A DNA stretch of 64,000 nt from Saccharospirillum alexandrii (GTDB lineage: Bacteria; Pseudomonadota; Gammaproteobacteria; Pseudomonadales; Natronospirillaceae): contig NZ_RCIP01000005.1 of the NCBI RefSeq assembly GCF_004000275.1, positions 124,440-188,439 of the forward strand, read 5' to 3'. Under the pieces are notes generated by a model, which was not told the origin of the DNA, searched no databases, and saw only the letters and a list, made by a program, of their open reading frames with translations. The position numbers and the translations under genes are program-made. This document shows, one piece after another, positions 38,418-52,994 of the stretch; position 1 is the stretch's first letter; each line of letters opens with the position of its first letter.

Positions 38418-39908
38418 ATGAAGGAACGCTCAGGACCGGTACCCTTTATGCAGGATATGCCCGATCAAACCCAACGCATGCTCGACTACTATGGGTTAGC
38501 ACGAGATCCGTTCGGCGAGGATGTCGATGCAGCCGTGTTCAGCGGTGTCGCTGAACGCTCCGATACTGTTGAACAGCTCAAACACCTTCTGACCTTCAGT
38601 CCACAGGACTGCCTGATGATGGCGCCAGCCGAGGGCGGTAAGCGGCATCTGGCGCGTGAAGTGCTGCGCCGCTTTGACGATGAGTGGCGTGTTGCCTGGC
38701 TGGATGCAGGCAGTGCCAGTCAGTTAGACCTTATTTGCCGTGAATTGATTGGTCAGCTTGGGTTGGGTTTGCGGGTCGATTCCGATACCGCCTCATTGTT
38801 TCGCAATATTGCCGATGCCGTCGCCCAGCGCACTGCGGATGGCGAAAATTTTCTGATGATCGTTGAACACGCTGATCGCTGGAGCGGAGAAGTGCAATCC
38901 TGGGTGCAGTCATTGCACACCCTGGCGACACAGCCAGACCTGCGCATGCGTCAATTGTGGCTGGCTGAGTCGGCAACGGCTATAGAGCAGGCCGGAAACG
39001 ATGAACTTTGGTTTGTAATGGTGCTTGAGGCGTTTTCTGAGACCGATGCCGCCGGGTATTTGAGAGACCGCTTTGCCGCCGCCGGTCATCTCGACGCGGT
39101 TCCGATCGATACTCGCGATATTGCCCGGTTGAACGATCTGGCGCACGGCCTGCCCGGACACTTGAATCAAGTGGTGAGTGATTACCTGATTGCAGGCACC
39201 TTCAAGACCACGGAACGTCAGCATGGGTTCCCCTTGACACATCTGATTGCCGGCACAGCGGTCGTCAGTCTGTTGGTGCTGGTGTTTCTCTACAGCCGGG
39301 GAGGGGACGAGCCTCTGCAGGAGGAGATGCTAAGAGAGCCCGACACCCAGGTTGCAGCGGTAAACTCCGAGGTGCAACAGCGATTGGCCGAGGCGGTAGC
39401 GCGAGTTGAAGCCCGGCAGCAGAACGCGACCGAAAGCGGAAATGACACACCGGCACCTGCCGACGAACCGCCTGAGCCTCCGGCTGCCCCTGCCCCGGAA
39501 GAACCACCGGTTGAGCCGGACAGTACCCCTGAACCAGAGGACAACACTCCGGCGCCTGAGCCCGCCCCGGAACCGGCTGCACCGGAGCCCGCCATTGCGG
39601 CAGCCACAGACGCACTGCCCAATTGGCTGGCTGCGGCCAGTGACACCCAGTATTCATTGCAATTACTGGGTGTTCGGGACCGCAGCGCCATTGTGCGCCT
39701 GATTGAAGACCAGGCAGATCCCGACCAGTTCGGTATTGTAACCACTCAACTGGATAACCGGCCCTGGCATGTGCTGGTTTACGGGTTGTATCCGGATTCA
39801 GCAACGGCGAGGGCAGATATTCCCAACCTCCCAGACGATTTTTCCGACCAGTCTCCCTGGGCGAGAAACGTGGCCGATTTGAAAGCAACCGCCATTCAAA
39901 GCAACTAA
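38418..39908 (+). CDS. DamX-like AAA/SPOR division protein
   Basis: 496 residues. N-terminal AAA-like region of ExeA type (about 10-265) with DYYGLARDPFGEDVD. The position of Walker A reads APAEGGKRH and lacks the usual GK[ST], so ATP binding is doubtful. One membrane helix lies at about 277-297 (LIAGTAVVSLLVLVFLYS). A Pro/Ala/Glu-rich spacer (about 330-395) and a C-terminal SPOR domain (about 410-490, TQYSLQLLGVRDRSAIVRLI) follow. In E. coli, damX also follows aroK-aroB and its product localises to the septum; the same role is inferred here. Confidence 0.85.
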   Translation: MKERSGPVPFMQDMPDQTQRMLDYYGLARDPFGEDVDAAVFSGVAERSDTVEQLKHLLTFSPQDCLMMAPAEGGKRHLAREVLRRFDDEWRVAWLDAGSASQLDLICRELIGQLGLGLRVDSDTASLFRNIADAVAQRTADGENFLMIVEHADRWSGEVQSWVQSLHTLATQPDLRMRQLWLAESATAIEQAGNDELWFVMVLEAFSETDAAGYLRDRFAAAGHLDAVPIDTRDIARLNDLAHGLPGHLNQVVSDYLIAGTFKTTERQHGFPLTHLIAGTAVVSLLVLVFLYSRGGDEPLQEEMLREPDTQVAAVNSEVQQRLAEAVARVEARQQNATESGNDTPAPADEPPEPPAAPAPEEPPVEPDSTPEPEDNTPAPEPAPEPAAPEPAIAAATDALPNWLAAASDTQYSLQLLGVRDRSAIVRLIEDQADPDQFGIVTTQLDNRPWHVLVYGLYPDSATARADIPNLPDDFSDQSPWARNVADLKATAIQSN

Positions 39909-40110
39909 TTTTCAAGCTTTGCATCGCTTCTTTCACTGGAGCGACTGATTTACCCTCATATTATACCGTTATAGTTTGTGAAGTCGCTTTGGCTCAGTAG
40001 ACTCAGCCGCAGATTCAGTCGTTCATAAGGCGGGTTGAAGGCTGGCAGGGGTCGATAAAGTGACCTGTCGTTTGCCAAAGCCGGGCAACCCTCCCAGAGC
40101 AGATCAGCAT

Positions 40111-40178
40111 GAACACCGGCATAGCCAGCCGTGTAGGTGGGAATCATCTCGATTTCTCGCCTCTGATGGCCGGTGTTC
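40111..40178 (+). promoter_or_regulatory. long-range pairing in the gltB leader
   Basis: GAACACCGG (40111-40119) is perfectly complementary to CCGGTGTTC (40170-40178), just upstream of the gltB ribosome site. Further upstream, nested short pairings GGCA/TGCC and GGTC/GACC occur around 40042-40083, and TATAGT (39970-39975) is a possible -10. The 291-nt space 39909-40199 contains no gene, so a structured leader of up to about 220 nt is possible. Confidence 0.4.
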
Positions 40179-40199
40179 CCCGATAAAAAGAGAGTCACT

Positions 40200-46135
<5,936 letters not shown>

Positions 46136-46153
46136 CCTGAGTCTTAAATCTGG

Positions 46154-46183
46154 AAAAAACGGCGTTTTACGCCGTTTTTTTTT
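46154..46183 (+). terminator. intrinsic terminator after gltD
   Basis: ACGGCG-TTTTA-CGCCGT stem with A before it and nine T after it; an AT-framed hairpin, effective in both directions. Confidence 0.93.
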
Positions 46184-46254
46184 GATTGCAGCGCCCGGTA
46201 AGATTATCTTAGACCTTACAGTCACTATACAAAGCCCGAATGGGAGCTCGTCTG

Positions 46255-48048
46255 ATGTTCGATAAAAAAGTAGGGATGGCCTTGCTGCTGTCATTAGCCC
46301 TGGTTGCCTGTGATGGCGATGGATATGGAAGTGATGATGGCGACGGTGATACTGGTGGTGACACCGGAGGCGATACTGGCGGCGGTACAGGGGGGGACTC
46401 CGATAGCGGTCCCGTTACGCTTGATGTTGGCTCAGGTGTTGGTGGTAGCTTCGAGTCAGGTCAATTGAGTATTGCTGATGATAGTCTTTCAGCAGGCGGT
46501 GAAACGCAGATATCCCTAAACGTCGTAAACACAAGTGATAACGACTCTTTATACGTTGGTCAAACTGTCAACGTTTCATTCAGTTCTCAATGTGCGTCCC
46601 TGTCAACACCAACCGCTTTGTTTAGTCCTGCAGAAACGTCTGGACAGGGAACACTCAGTACAACCTATTCTGCGCAAGGCTGCTTGAGTGATGTAATTAC
46701 TGCGACGGTGACCTTAGGTGGTCAAACTGAGATTGCTACAGGATCAATAACCATTGCTCCAATTGATGTTGGGGTTATCGAAGGCCAGCAGCCCTCACCA
46801 AGCACCATTGCGCTTAAAGGTTATGGTACTGATTCCGTTCCTAGCACCACAAAAGTCACTTTTATAGTTAGAAACAAGCAAGGTGATCCGGTTTCTGGTC
46901 AGGAAGTATCATTTAGTATTCCCTATAACCTGGCAGGGATTGAGTTGACCAAAGCGGATGGCATAACCAACGGTGATGGTGCTGTAACGGCCGTAGCTCA
47001 GGGCGGGTCGATAAACAGTGTGTTTGTTGTTAGAGCTGAAACTGATGTCTTAGATACCGACGGTTCGGTATTGGAAACCATATTTACTGATTCTAAACCG
47101 GTTTCAGTAAACTCTGGTCGCCCAAATGCGGCTGGGTTTGGGATGGCAATTGAAGAAAATAACTTCAATCCCTGGGCATGGAATGTCTTTAACACAACGG
47201 TAGGTTTCACGGTTAAAGCCAGCGAATACCATAACGGACCTGTTCCAGATGGAACAGTGGTGTCGTTTGTAGCAAGTGGTGGTCAAATTCAGTTGTCAGG
47301 AAGTGATATTGCCAGCTGTGAGATGGCTGCGGGTGACTGTTCGGTACAGTGGGAGAGCGGACCTCCATTCCCTGTTAATGGGGTTGCCGTAGTCATGGCT
47401 CACACTATAGGTGAAGAAGCATTCGAAGATGCAAACGGCAACAGTGCTTATGATATAGGCGAAAGTTTTAGTGCTTTACCCGAGCCGTTTTTGGATGCAA
47501 ACCAGAATGGCGTTTATGACGCAGCTTCATCTCCCAGAGAATACTTTGTCGATTTGAACAGCAATGGAAGCTGGGATGACATTGACCCAGTACCAGCGAA
47601 TCGTAGGTACCGAGGGGCGAGCTGTTCTGATGCCGCAAGAGCACAGGGCCACTGTGCGCAGATGGCTTACTTGTTCGATACATCGAGAGTGGTTTTGTCG
47701 TCAGCTGATATTGAGTTTACTCCAGCTACGGTTCCTACCGTTGATGTATCCAATGGACCCCAGACCGTTAGTATTGAGGTAAGCGACGTAAATGGGAACA
47801 TTCCGCCCAGCGGTACGTCTGCTTCGGTGAGCTGTGAAGGTGATGTTGTGTCCGGACCATTAAAGCCCCAGGATTCTATACCTAATTTGAGCCTCATTGG
47901 AGCAGGTTGGACATGGTCGTTTACACTGGAATCGCCAGATGATCCGGCAGATGGAAACAATGGAGACGGTGAAGCAGATACATGCTTCTTAGATGTAGAC
48001 CGAGCAGATGGTCTGGTTGAAAGCATCGAGATCCCTGTCATTTATTGA
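46255..48048 (+). CDS. Lipoprotein with Ig-like repeats and calcium-type DxNxNG loops, function unknown
   Basis: 597 residues from the ATG at 46255, preceded by GGGAG; an earlier ATG at 46240 is less well placed. The signal peptide ends in LVAC, so Cys19 would be lipidated, with Asp at +2. A low-complexity Asp/Gly/Thr spacer (about 19-50) follows. The body has two or three Big/invasin-like beta domains (about 60-180 and 190-290, with VTFIVRNKQGDPVSGQEVSF). A stretch near 390-440 repeats DANGNSAYD, DANQNGVYD and DLNSNGSWD, resembling calcium-binding loops. Base composition is visibly AT-richer than its neighbours. A surface or adhesive role is possible but unproven. Confidence 0.75.
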   Translation: MFDKKVGMALLLSLALVACDGDGYGSDDGDGDTGGDTGGDTGGGTGGDSDSGPVTLDVGSGVGGSFESGQLSIADDSLSAGGETQISLNVVNTSDNDSLYVGQTVNVSFSSQCASLSTPTALFSPAETSGQGTLSTTYSAQGCLSDVITATVTLGGQTEIATGSITIAPIDVGVIEGQQPSPSTIALKGYGTDSVPSTTKVTFIVRNKQGDPVSGQEVSFSIPYNLAGIELTKADGITNGDGAVTAVAQGGSINSVFVVRAETDVLDTDGSVLETIFTDSKPVSVNSGRPNAAGFGMAIEENNFNPWAWNVFNTTVGFTVKASEYHNGPVPDGTVVSFVASGGQIQLSGSDIASCEMAAGDCSVQWESGPPFPVNGVAVVMAHTIGEEAFEDANGNSAYDIGESFSALPEPFLDANQNGVYDAASSPREYFVDLNSNGSWDDIDPVPANRRYRGASCSDAARAQGHCAQMAYLFDTSRVVLSSADIEFTPATVPTVDVSNGPQTVSIEVSDVNGNIPPSGTSASVSCEGDVVSGPLKPQDSIPNLSLIGAGWTWSFTLESPDDPADGNNGDGEADTCFLDVDRADGLVESIEIPVIY

Positions 48049-48067
48049 TTCATTTGAATGACTGAGT

Positions 48068-48107
48068 AGTCTGCTGACGTTAATGTTGTAGTAAACGTCA
48101 GTAGACT
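48068..48107. terminator. long hairpin between convergent lipoprotein gene and acpH
   Basis: A 14-nt arm at 48068-48081 pairs with 48094-48107 with one mismatch; flanking GAGTA and TACTC lengthen it. It abuts the acpH stop and likely ends both transcripts, although T tracts are short. It contains CGTCAGTAGAC, also found in the stem of element C. Confidence 0.6.
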
Positions 48108-48686
48108 TTACTCGATAGTGAAATCATCAGACTTTAGAAATGATAAATATTTGAAAATATGATGAGCTTGGCTATCAGCCGTTTCAATTGCCATTAACCC
48201 AAAGTCTTGCATCGAATTTTCGAACTTTATTCTTCTAGACATCCCGCCCAGCGCTCTTACTAAGTGTTCAGGCTCCTTATACGCTGCGAGCCAATCATCG
48301 CGCTGCATAAAGTGCAGGGTTCGTTCCAATCTCTCCGGAAGTGTTAACACATTGAATTGCTGAGCAAGTCGATATCGTTGCTGAGTAAATTCAGTCAGTG
48401 GTTCATCATGGTAGTCAGACCAATGCTTCGCCAGATGATGATCAATCAACATATCCACAACGACTGGCGTCGTCTTGCGCAGTTTGGGCCGCAAGGCGAC
48501 TCTCAAAGGTTCGAGTAGGGGAGTGGTATCGGTCAGCTTGTCGATGGCCTGGTGCCGGTCGAAATGAATCAGAAATTCATCTGAAACGGTGTTTGGGTCA
48601 GGTCTCCGGGCGAAGTCGGGCCAGAGTGAGCCGATGAGGGCATCGGGAGTTGGGTCTGAAAACAGCCAGTGGCCCAGAAAGTTCAC
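48108..48686 (-). CDS. Acyl-carrier-protein phosphodiesterase, AcpH-like
   Basis: 192 residues from a GTG at 48686 with GGAG 5 nt before it; this gives the N-terminus VNFLGHWLFS, which matches the start of E. coli AcpH (193 residues), so a longer open frame to 48809 is rejected. The family removes phosphopantetheine from ACP and has an HD-like metal site. Visible are IGSLWPDFARR, HFDRHQAIDKLTD and the DMLIDHHLAKHW segment with metal-binding His/Asp. Similarity to E. coli AcpH is moderate, so the exact substrate is less certain. Divergent from hemE. Confidence 0.8.
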   Translation of the reverse strand: MNFLGHWLFSDPTPDALIGSLWPDFARRPDPNTVSDEFLIHFDRHQAIDKLTDTTPLLEPLRVALRPKLRKTTPVVVDMLIDHHLAKHWSDYHDEPLTEFTQQRYRLAQQFNVLTLPERLERTLHFMQRDDWLAAYKEPEHLVRALGGMSRRIKFENSMQDFGLMAIETADSQAHHIFKYLSFLKSDDFTIE

Positions 48687-48753
48687 GCGGGCTCCTTCAT
48701 CAGTGTCTTGAGAGTATGCCTGCCAGTGTATCACCAAAGATGAACGCCTGAAT

Positions 48754-48782
48754 TCGTCAGTGACGGCCGCTATGCGTATAAT
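48754..48782 (+). promoter_or_regulatory. sigma70-type promoter for hemE
   Basis: TCGTCA (48754-48759), a 17-nt spacer and a perfect TATAAT (48777-48782), 30 nt upstream of the ATG at 48813. Confidence 0.65.
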
Positions 48783-48812
48783 GCGCCCACTTTTTCTACA
48801 GGATCTCACCCC

Positions 48813-49877
48813 ATGGCTGAACTGACTAACGACCGTTTGCTGCGCGCCCTGATGCGTGAACCCACCGACCGCACGCCGGTCTGGATGATGCGCCAGGCCG
48901 GGCGTTATTTGCCGGAGTACCGGGCTTCGCGGGCTGAAGCGGGCGATTTCCTCAGCCTGTGCAAGAACGCCGACTTCGCCTGTGAAGTCACCTTGCAGCC
49001 GCTGGAGCGGTACCCGCTGGATGCAGCCATCCTGTTTTCCGACATTCTGACCATTCCCGATGCCATGGGCCTCGGGCTCTATTTCGAAACGGGCGAAGGC
49101 CCGCGCTTTGAGCGCACCGTGCGTTCAATGGCGGATGTGGAAGCCTTGCACAAGCCCGATATGGCCAGTGATCTGGGCTATGTGATGAATGCCGTCAGCA
49201 CCATTCGCGGTGCCCTGAACGGCCGGGTGCCGTTGATCGGTTTCTCCGGCAGCCCCTGGACATTGGCGACTTACATGATCGAAGGCGGCAGCTCCAAGGA
49301 TTTCCGTCACATCAAAGCCATGCTGTACAACGACCCGGATACCCTGCATGCGCTGCTGACCCGCCTGGCCGATTCCGTCACAGACTACCTGAATGCCCAG
49401 ATCGAAGCCGGGGCACAGGCCGTTCAAATATTCGATACTTGGGGCGGTGTGCTTGGTCACACGGTCTACCCGACTTTCTCGCTGGACTACATGACACGCA
49501 TCGTGAAAGGCCTGAAACGGACCCATCAGGGCCGCAGAGTGCCGGTAATCCTCTTTACCAAAGGCGGTGGCCAGTGGCTGGAGTCGATGGCCGCGTCTGG
49601 CGCCGATGCGCTGGGTCTGGATTGGACGACGTCACTGGCCGATGCCCGGGCACGCGTCGGCGAGCAGGTTGCGTTGCAAGGCAATATGGACCCCTCAGTG
49701 CTCTATGCGTCACCGGACGGCATTCGGACCGAAGTCGAGCGCATTCTGGCGGAGTATGGCAAAGGCTCAGGCCATATTTTTAACCTGGGCCACGGCATTC
49801 ACCAGTTTGTTGATCCTGAGCATGCCGGTGCCTTTGTTGAGGCGGTGGTGGAATTGAGTCCGAAGTATCATCGGTAA
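48813..49877 (+). CDS. hemE: Uroporphyrinogen decarboxylase
   Basis: 354 residues, the same as E. coli HemE. It removes four carboxyls from uroporphyrinogen III to give coproporphyrinogen III. The signature [16 protein letters not shown], the catalytic Asp in [25 protein letters not shown] and the C-terminal GHGI segment are present. Together with hemC and hemD at 59.5-61.2 kb the window covers three consecutive tetrapyrrole steps. Element F follows the gene. Confidence 0.97.
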   Translation: MAELTNDRLLRALMREPTDRTPVWMMRQAGRYLPEYRASRAEAGDFLSLCKNADFACEVTLQPLERYPLDAAILFSDILTIPDAMGLGLYFETGEGPRFERTVRSMADVEALHKPDMASDLGYVMNAVSTIRGALNGRVPLIGFSGSPWTLATYMIEGGSSKDFRHIKAMLYNDPDTLHALLTRLADSVTDYLNAQIEAGAQAVQIFDTWGGVLGHTVYPTFSLDYMTRIVKGLKRTHQGRRVPVILFTKGGGQWLESMAASGADALGLDWTTSLADARARVGEQVALQGNMDPSVLYASPDGIRTEVERILAEYGKGSGHIFNLGHGIHQFVDPEHAGAFVEAVVELSPKYHR

Positions 49878-49943
49878 CTGGTTTGTAGGCATCAAACCCC
49901 AGATTGTAAAGTATTGATGTGAGGGAAAGCTGAGTGCCAGGCG

Positions 49944-50036
49944 TCGGGTTGGCTTATCCGGGGTTGTCCGCAACAGGGATGTTGCGGTCTAGGCCCCACG
50001 GATGGGTTAACGCCGACCCCGGAGAAGCCAACCCGA
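49944..50036 (+). repeat. palindromic intergenic element F
   Basis: Between convergent hemE and the penicillin-acylase gene. Arms 49944-49963 and 50017-50036 pair over 20 nt with one mismatch; GTGCCAG and CTGGTAC just outside extend the stem. The inner hairpin CCGCAAC-AGGGAT-GTTGCGG is perfect. The core at 49986-50020 differs from that of element G by a single base over 35 nt. Confidence 0.88.
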
Positions 50037-50091
50037 TGACTGGTACGTGTTCCTGGCTATTCAGTAAAACGAGCCTCCGACCCTCGGTTGA

Positions 50092-52497
50092 CTACATCGG
50101 CTCCAATGTCATGCGCCACTGGGTTGGCCCGGGCATGAACCGGCTTGGGCGTCCTTCGACCCAGTCGCGATGGCCGCGATCGTAGTACGGTGACATCGGG
50201 TGGCCACTCTGGCCGACCGGCATGTGAAAGATCCCGTTTTCCTCCTGGCCCGGCGCGACTACCATGCGCTCCGAGGCCCCATTGCTGGTGCGCTGAACCC
50301 GTGGCATGTAGGTATCACCATCCATGGGCTCTTCCGGCATGTCGAGCCAGCGAGCCAGCAGTGGCACCGCACCGCTCAGCGGGTGTCGGATCGACAGGGT
50401 ATTGGCCTTGCCCCAGGTCTGATCGGCCAACGGTTCGCCATCGGCGGTCATAATCGCCAGGGTTTCATCCACCATCGATAGCATGAAATCATCCCAGTCG
50501 TCATAGCCCAGTGGCAGGTGTTGCTCTGGTTGTTGCGTCACCAGCGCCCAGACGGGGTATTCCAGAAAGTTGTCCACCCGCTCCGGCCAGAATACATTAC
50601 TGGCGCTGTCTAGCTGGCGATAGATTGCCCCCACGGTGTGATCAATCGTGCGCTCTCTGAAGCGCTTCACGGCCAGATACCCAACCGAGGTTTTACTGGC
50701 CCGCCCTTCCCATTGAGCCACGTATGCAGCCAATTCAGAGCGTTCGGCCGACCCCGGGCTCTCGTCATTTTCAAGCACAGCCAGCAACAATCTCTGCCAG
50801 CGTTGCAGGAAGAGCGCACGGTCATCCAGCGCAATGTCCAGAAAATCCTGCTCGGTGAACTGTTCACGGACAAACAGTCCTTTCTCTATTTGTTGCTGGC
50901 GCGCGCCGAGGGCGTAATCACTGCGGCCGACCAGGTCCAGCAACTCATCGGACACAATGCGGGCATTGGCGGTCCAGATTCGACCCTCGTCTGGGTTCAC
51001 AATCTGCGGGAACTCAGATGGGCTTAAATAGCCGTTCCAGCCCAGCTCGCCCGACGACCAGTCGGCGGGTTCAGTCGGCGAAATGCCCGCCTCGGTAAAC
51101 CCGAAGCGGCGTGGCAGGCGGCCCATAATGGTCCAGGCCTGGTTGCCGCGCACATCCACCACATTCAGGTTTTGCCCGGGAACTCCCGAGGTTGCCGCGA
51201 CAATCAGTGCATCGTAAACCGTATCGGCGGTTTCCATCTTGGTTAGGTCCAGATTGGCGCCCTCCGGATCATGGGCCACCCAGCGCATGGCCAGCACGTT
51301 ACCGAAATGATCGGTGCCGATGACCGGCCCCCAGCGCGTTGACTTAACCGCCACGGTGACTGATTCGCCGCCTTTTACCTGAACGATCTCATTGTCGACG
51401 GTAAACGGCTGCCAGCCATCCGGCGTCAGATACTCCGATTCTTCTGCGTTGGTTTGCAGAATAATGGTGTCGTGAAAATCGCCATTGGAATTGGTGAAGC
51501 CCCAGGCAACATGCTCGTTGGAACCCACAACCATCGCTGGCGCTCCGGGCAAAGTCGCCCCGGTTATGCGGCGGTCTGCCCCCGCGACGGTCCAGCTGGC
51601 CCGGTACCAGATATTGGGCACACTCAGGCCCAGGTGCATGTCGTCTGCCACCATGCCCGCCCCATTACCGGTTAGCTCACCGGATACAGACCAGTTATTG
51701 GAACCAAGCTCTACAGTGTCCCGGTATTGCCAGGGCGACATATCATCCAGTAAGGCTAACTCCTGCGGGGCCTGTAACTCAGCCAGCGGTTGCTCCGGGA
51801 AAAACGGCGACCACTGATAGGCCTCGCCATGCACCGGCGAATCCCACTCGCCGCCGGCCGGGGTCAGGAACGCAAACCAATCGGTCGGCAACAGGTCTTC
51901 CATTACCGCCAGAGAGCGCTCACGCTCATTCCATTGCGGCTGAAGATCCAGGTACATGCTGTACAGCGCCAGCATACTGTCGGCTGGTTGCCACTCGCGC
52001 GGCTGGGTTTGCAGCAGGCGGTACTCAAAGGGCGGGCTATCGAGCGCGGCAAGGCCCGCGTTGACCCCGGCGGTGTAGGCATTCAAACGCAATAACTCGG
52101 GGCGCTTCAGGGCGGCAACCGCTCGTTCGCCCCGCTTTCGAAACTGATGGACACGTATACTCTGGTCGTAGCTCAGTGCCGCTTCACCGACCAGTTCAGA
52201 CAACTCGCCGGCTGAATTGCGGCGCAACAGATCCATTTGAAAGAAGCGTTCCTGGGCATGCAGCACACCCAGTGCATAGGCACTGTCAGGCCGGTTCTGA
52301 GCGTAAATCGTCGGGATACCCTGGGCATCGCGTTCAATCCGGACCCCGGCATTTAACCCGGGCATCGGATGAGTCCCTTCCAGCGGCGCCAGGCTGCCGT
52401 TCAACTGCCACCAGAGCCAGGCGATACCGCCTGCCGCCAGGACCAGCAGCAGTAGCAAGGTCCTGAAAATCCATCGAATAGGGCGCGATACGGCCAT
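50092..52497 (-). CDS. Penicillin acylase family N-terminal nucleophile hydrolase
   Basis: 801 residues from the ATG at 52497 (AGGAAAC ahead of it); a longer frame runs into element G and is rejected. The N-terminal membrane anchor or uncleaved signal lies at about 8-32. The precursor should cut itself between Gly265 and Ser266 in LGSNNWS, making Ser266 the nucleophile of the beta chain. Other family blocks are GIPTIYAQN, AYALGVLHAQERFFQMDLLRR, VGSNEHVAWGFTNSNGD and the beta-chain Asn region. Such enzymes hydrolyse amides, including beta-lactam side chains and acyl-homoserine lactones; the substrate here is unknown. It is bracketed by elements F and G. Confidence 0.9.
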   Translation of the reverse strand: MAVSRPIRWIFRTLLLLLVLAAGGIAWLWWQLNGSLAPLEGTHPMPGLNAGVRIERDAQGIPTIYAQNRPDSAYALGVLHAQERFFQMDLLRRNSAGELSELVGEAALSYDQSIRVHQFRKRGERAVAALKRPELLRLNAYTAGVNAGLAALDSPPFEYRLLQTQPREWQPADSMLALYSMYLDLQPQWNERERSLAVMEDLLPTDWFAFLTPAGGEWDSPVHGEAYQWSPFFPEQPLAELQAPQELALLDDMSPWQYRDTVELGSNNWSVSGELTGNGAGMVADDMHLGLSVPNIWYRASWTVAGADRRITGATLPGAPAMVVGSNEHVAWGFTNSNGDFHDTIILQTNAEESEYLTPDGWQPFTVDNEIVQVKGGESVTVAVKSTRWGPVIGTDHFGNVLAMRWVAHDPEGANLDLTKMETADTVYDALIVAATSGVPGQNLNVVDVRGNQAWTIMGRLPRRFGFTEAGISPTEPADWSSGELGWNGYLSPSEFPQIVNPDEGRIWTANARIVSDELLDLVGRSDYALGARQQQIEKGLFVREQFTEQDFLDIALDDRALFLQRWQRLLLAVLENDESPGSAERSELAAYVAQWEGRASKTSVGYLAVKRFRERTIDHTVGAIYRQLDSASNVFWPERVDNFLEYPVWALVTQQPEQHLPLGYDDWDDFMLSMVDETLAIMTADGEPLADQTWGKANTLSIRHPLSGAVPLLARWLDMPEEPMDGDTYMPRVQRTSNGASERMVVAPGQEENGIFHMPVGQSGHPMSPYYDRGHRDWVEGRPSRFMPGPTQWRMTLEPM

Positions 52498-52567
52498 GCC
52501 TGTTTCCTTTTTATGGTTATTTTCTCTGTAATTATGTTGAGTTATCCACCGTACCAAGCGCTGGTTG

Positions 52568-52731
52568 CCGGGTTTGCTTATCCGGGGGAGTCCGTAGCAT
52601 GGACTAAAACGCCTGGAGCGTTTTAGCACGAGCATAGCGAGCCCGAAGGGTGAATTCCATGGATGGGATTCATATCCTACGGTCTAGGCCCCACGGATGG
52701 GTTCACGCCGACCCCGGATAAGCAAACCCGG
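52568..52731 (+). repeat. palindromic intergenic element G, with 88-nt internal module
   Basis: Perfect 20-nt arms (52568-52587 with 52712-52731) enclose the module 52601-52688 and the core 52681-52715. The module holds CTAAAACGC...GCGTTTTAG and GAATTCCATGGATGGGATTC pairings and is shared with element A. It lies in the 497-nt divergent space 52498-52994 between the acylase gene and parC, which otherwise holds only promoter-like sequence. Confidence 0.88.
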
Positions 52732-52800
52732 TGGCCGGCGCGGATTCCCGCAGCATAGGATAACGCCGCTCGAAGTCAGCTCAGTTTGCCATAGAAACAT

Positions 52801-52818
52801 CAGAGCCCAAAGGCTCTG
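52801..52818. other. short perfect hairpin upstream of parC
   Basis: CAGAGCC-CAAA-GGCTCTG, 7-bp stem with a tetraloop, 177 nt before the parC ATG. No T run directly follows. Confidence 0.35.
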
Positions 52819-52890
52819 GCAACAGGTTTTGCTGGCCAGTTGACAGATCTGCTGTTTCCCCTCAAACCCATGCCTGATTGTCATAAGCGG

Positions 52891-52920
52891 TTGAAATTGC
52901 GACACTTGCGCCAGTTTAAA
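52891..52920 (+). promoter_or_regulatory. weak candidate promoter for parC
   Basis: TTGAAA (52891-52896) and TTTAAA (52915-52920) are 18 nt apart, 75 nt before the ATG. Confidence 0.35.
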
Positions 52921-52994
52921 CCGACACCGGTCTGATCCTACTGATCCCGGGGTGCCTCCCAGAACCGCGTACCCTGTTAAGGCGAACCCATCGA

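Noticed and set aside
52498-52635. N-terminal extension of the penicillin-acylase gene
   Set aside because: It reads through element G; the ATG at 52497 has a ribosome site and begins directly before the membrane anchor.
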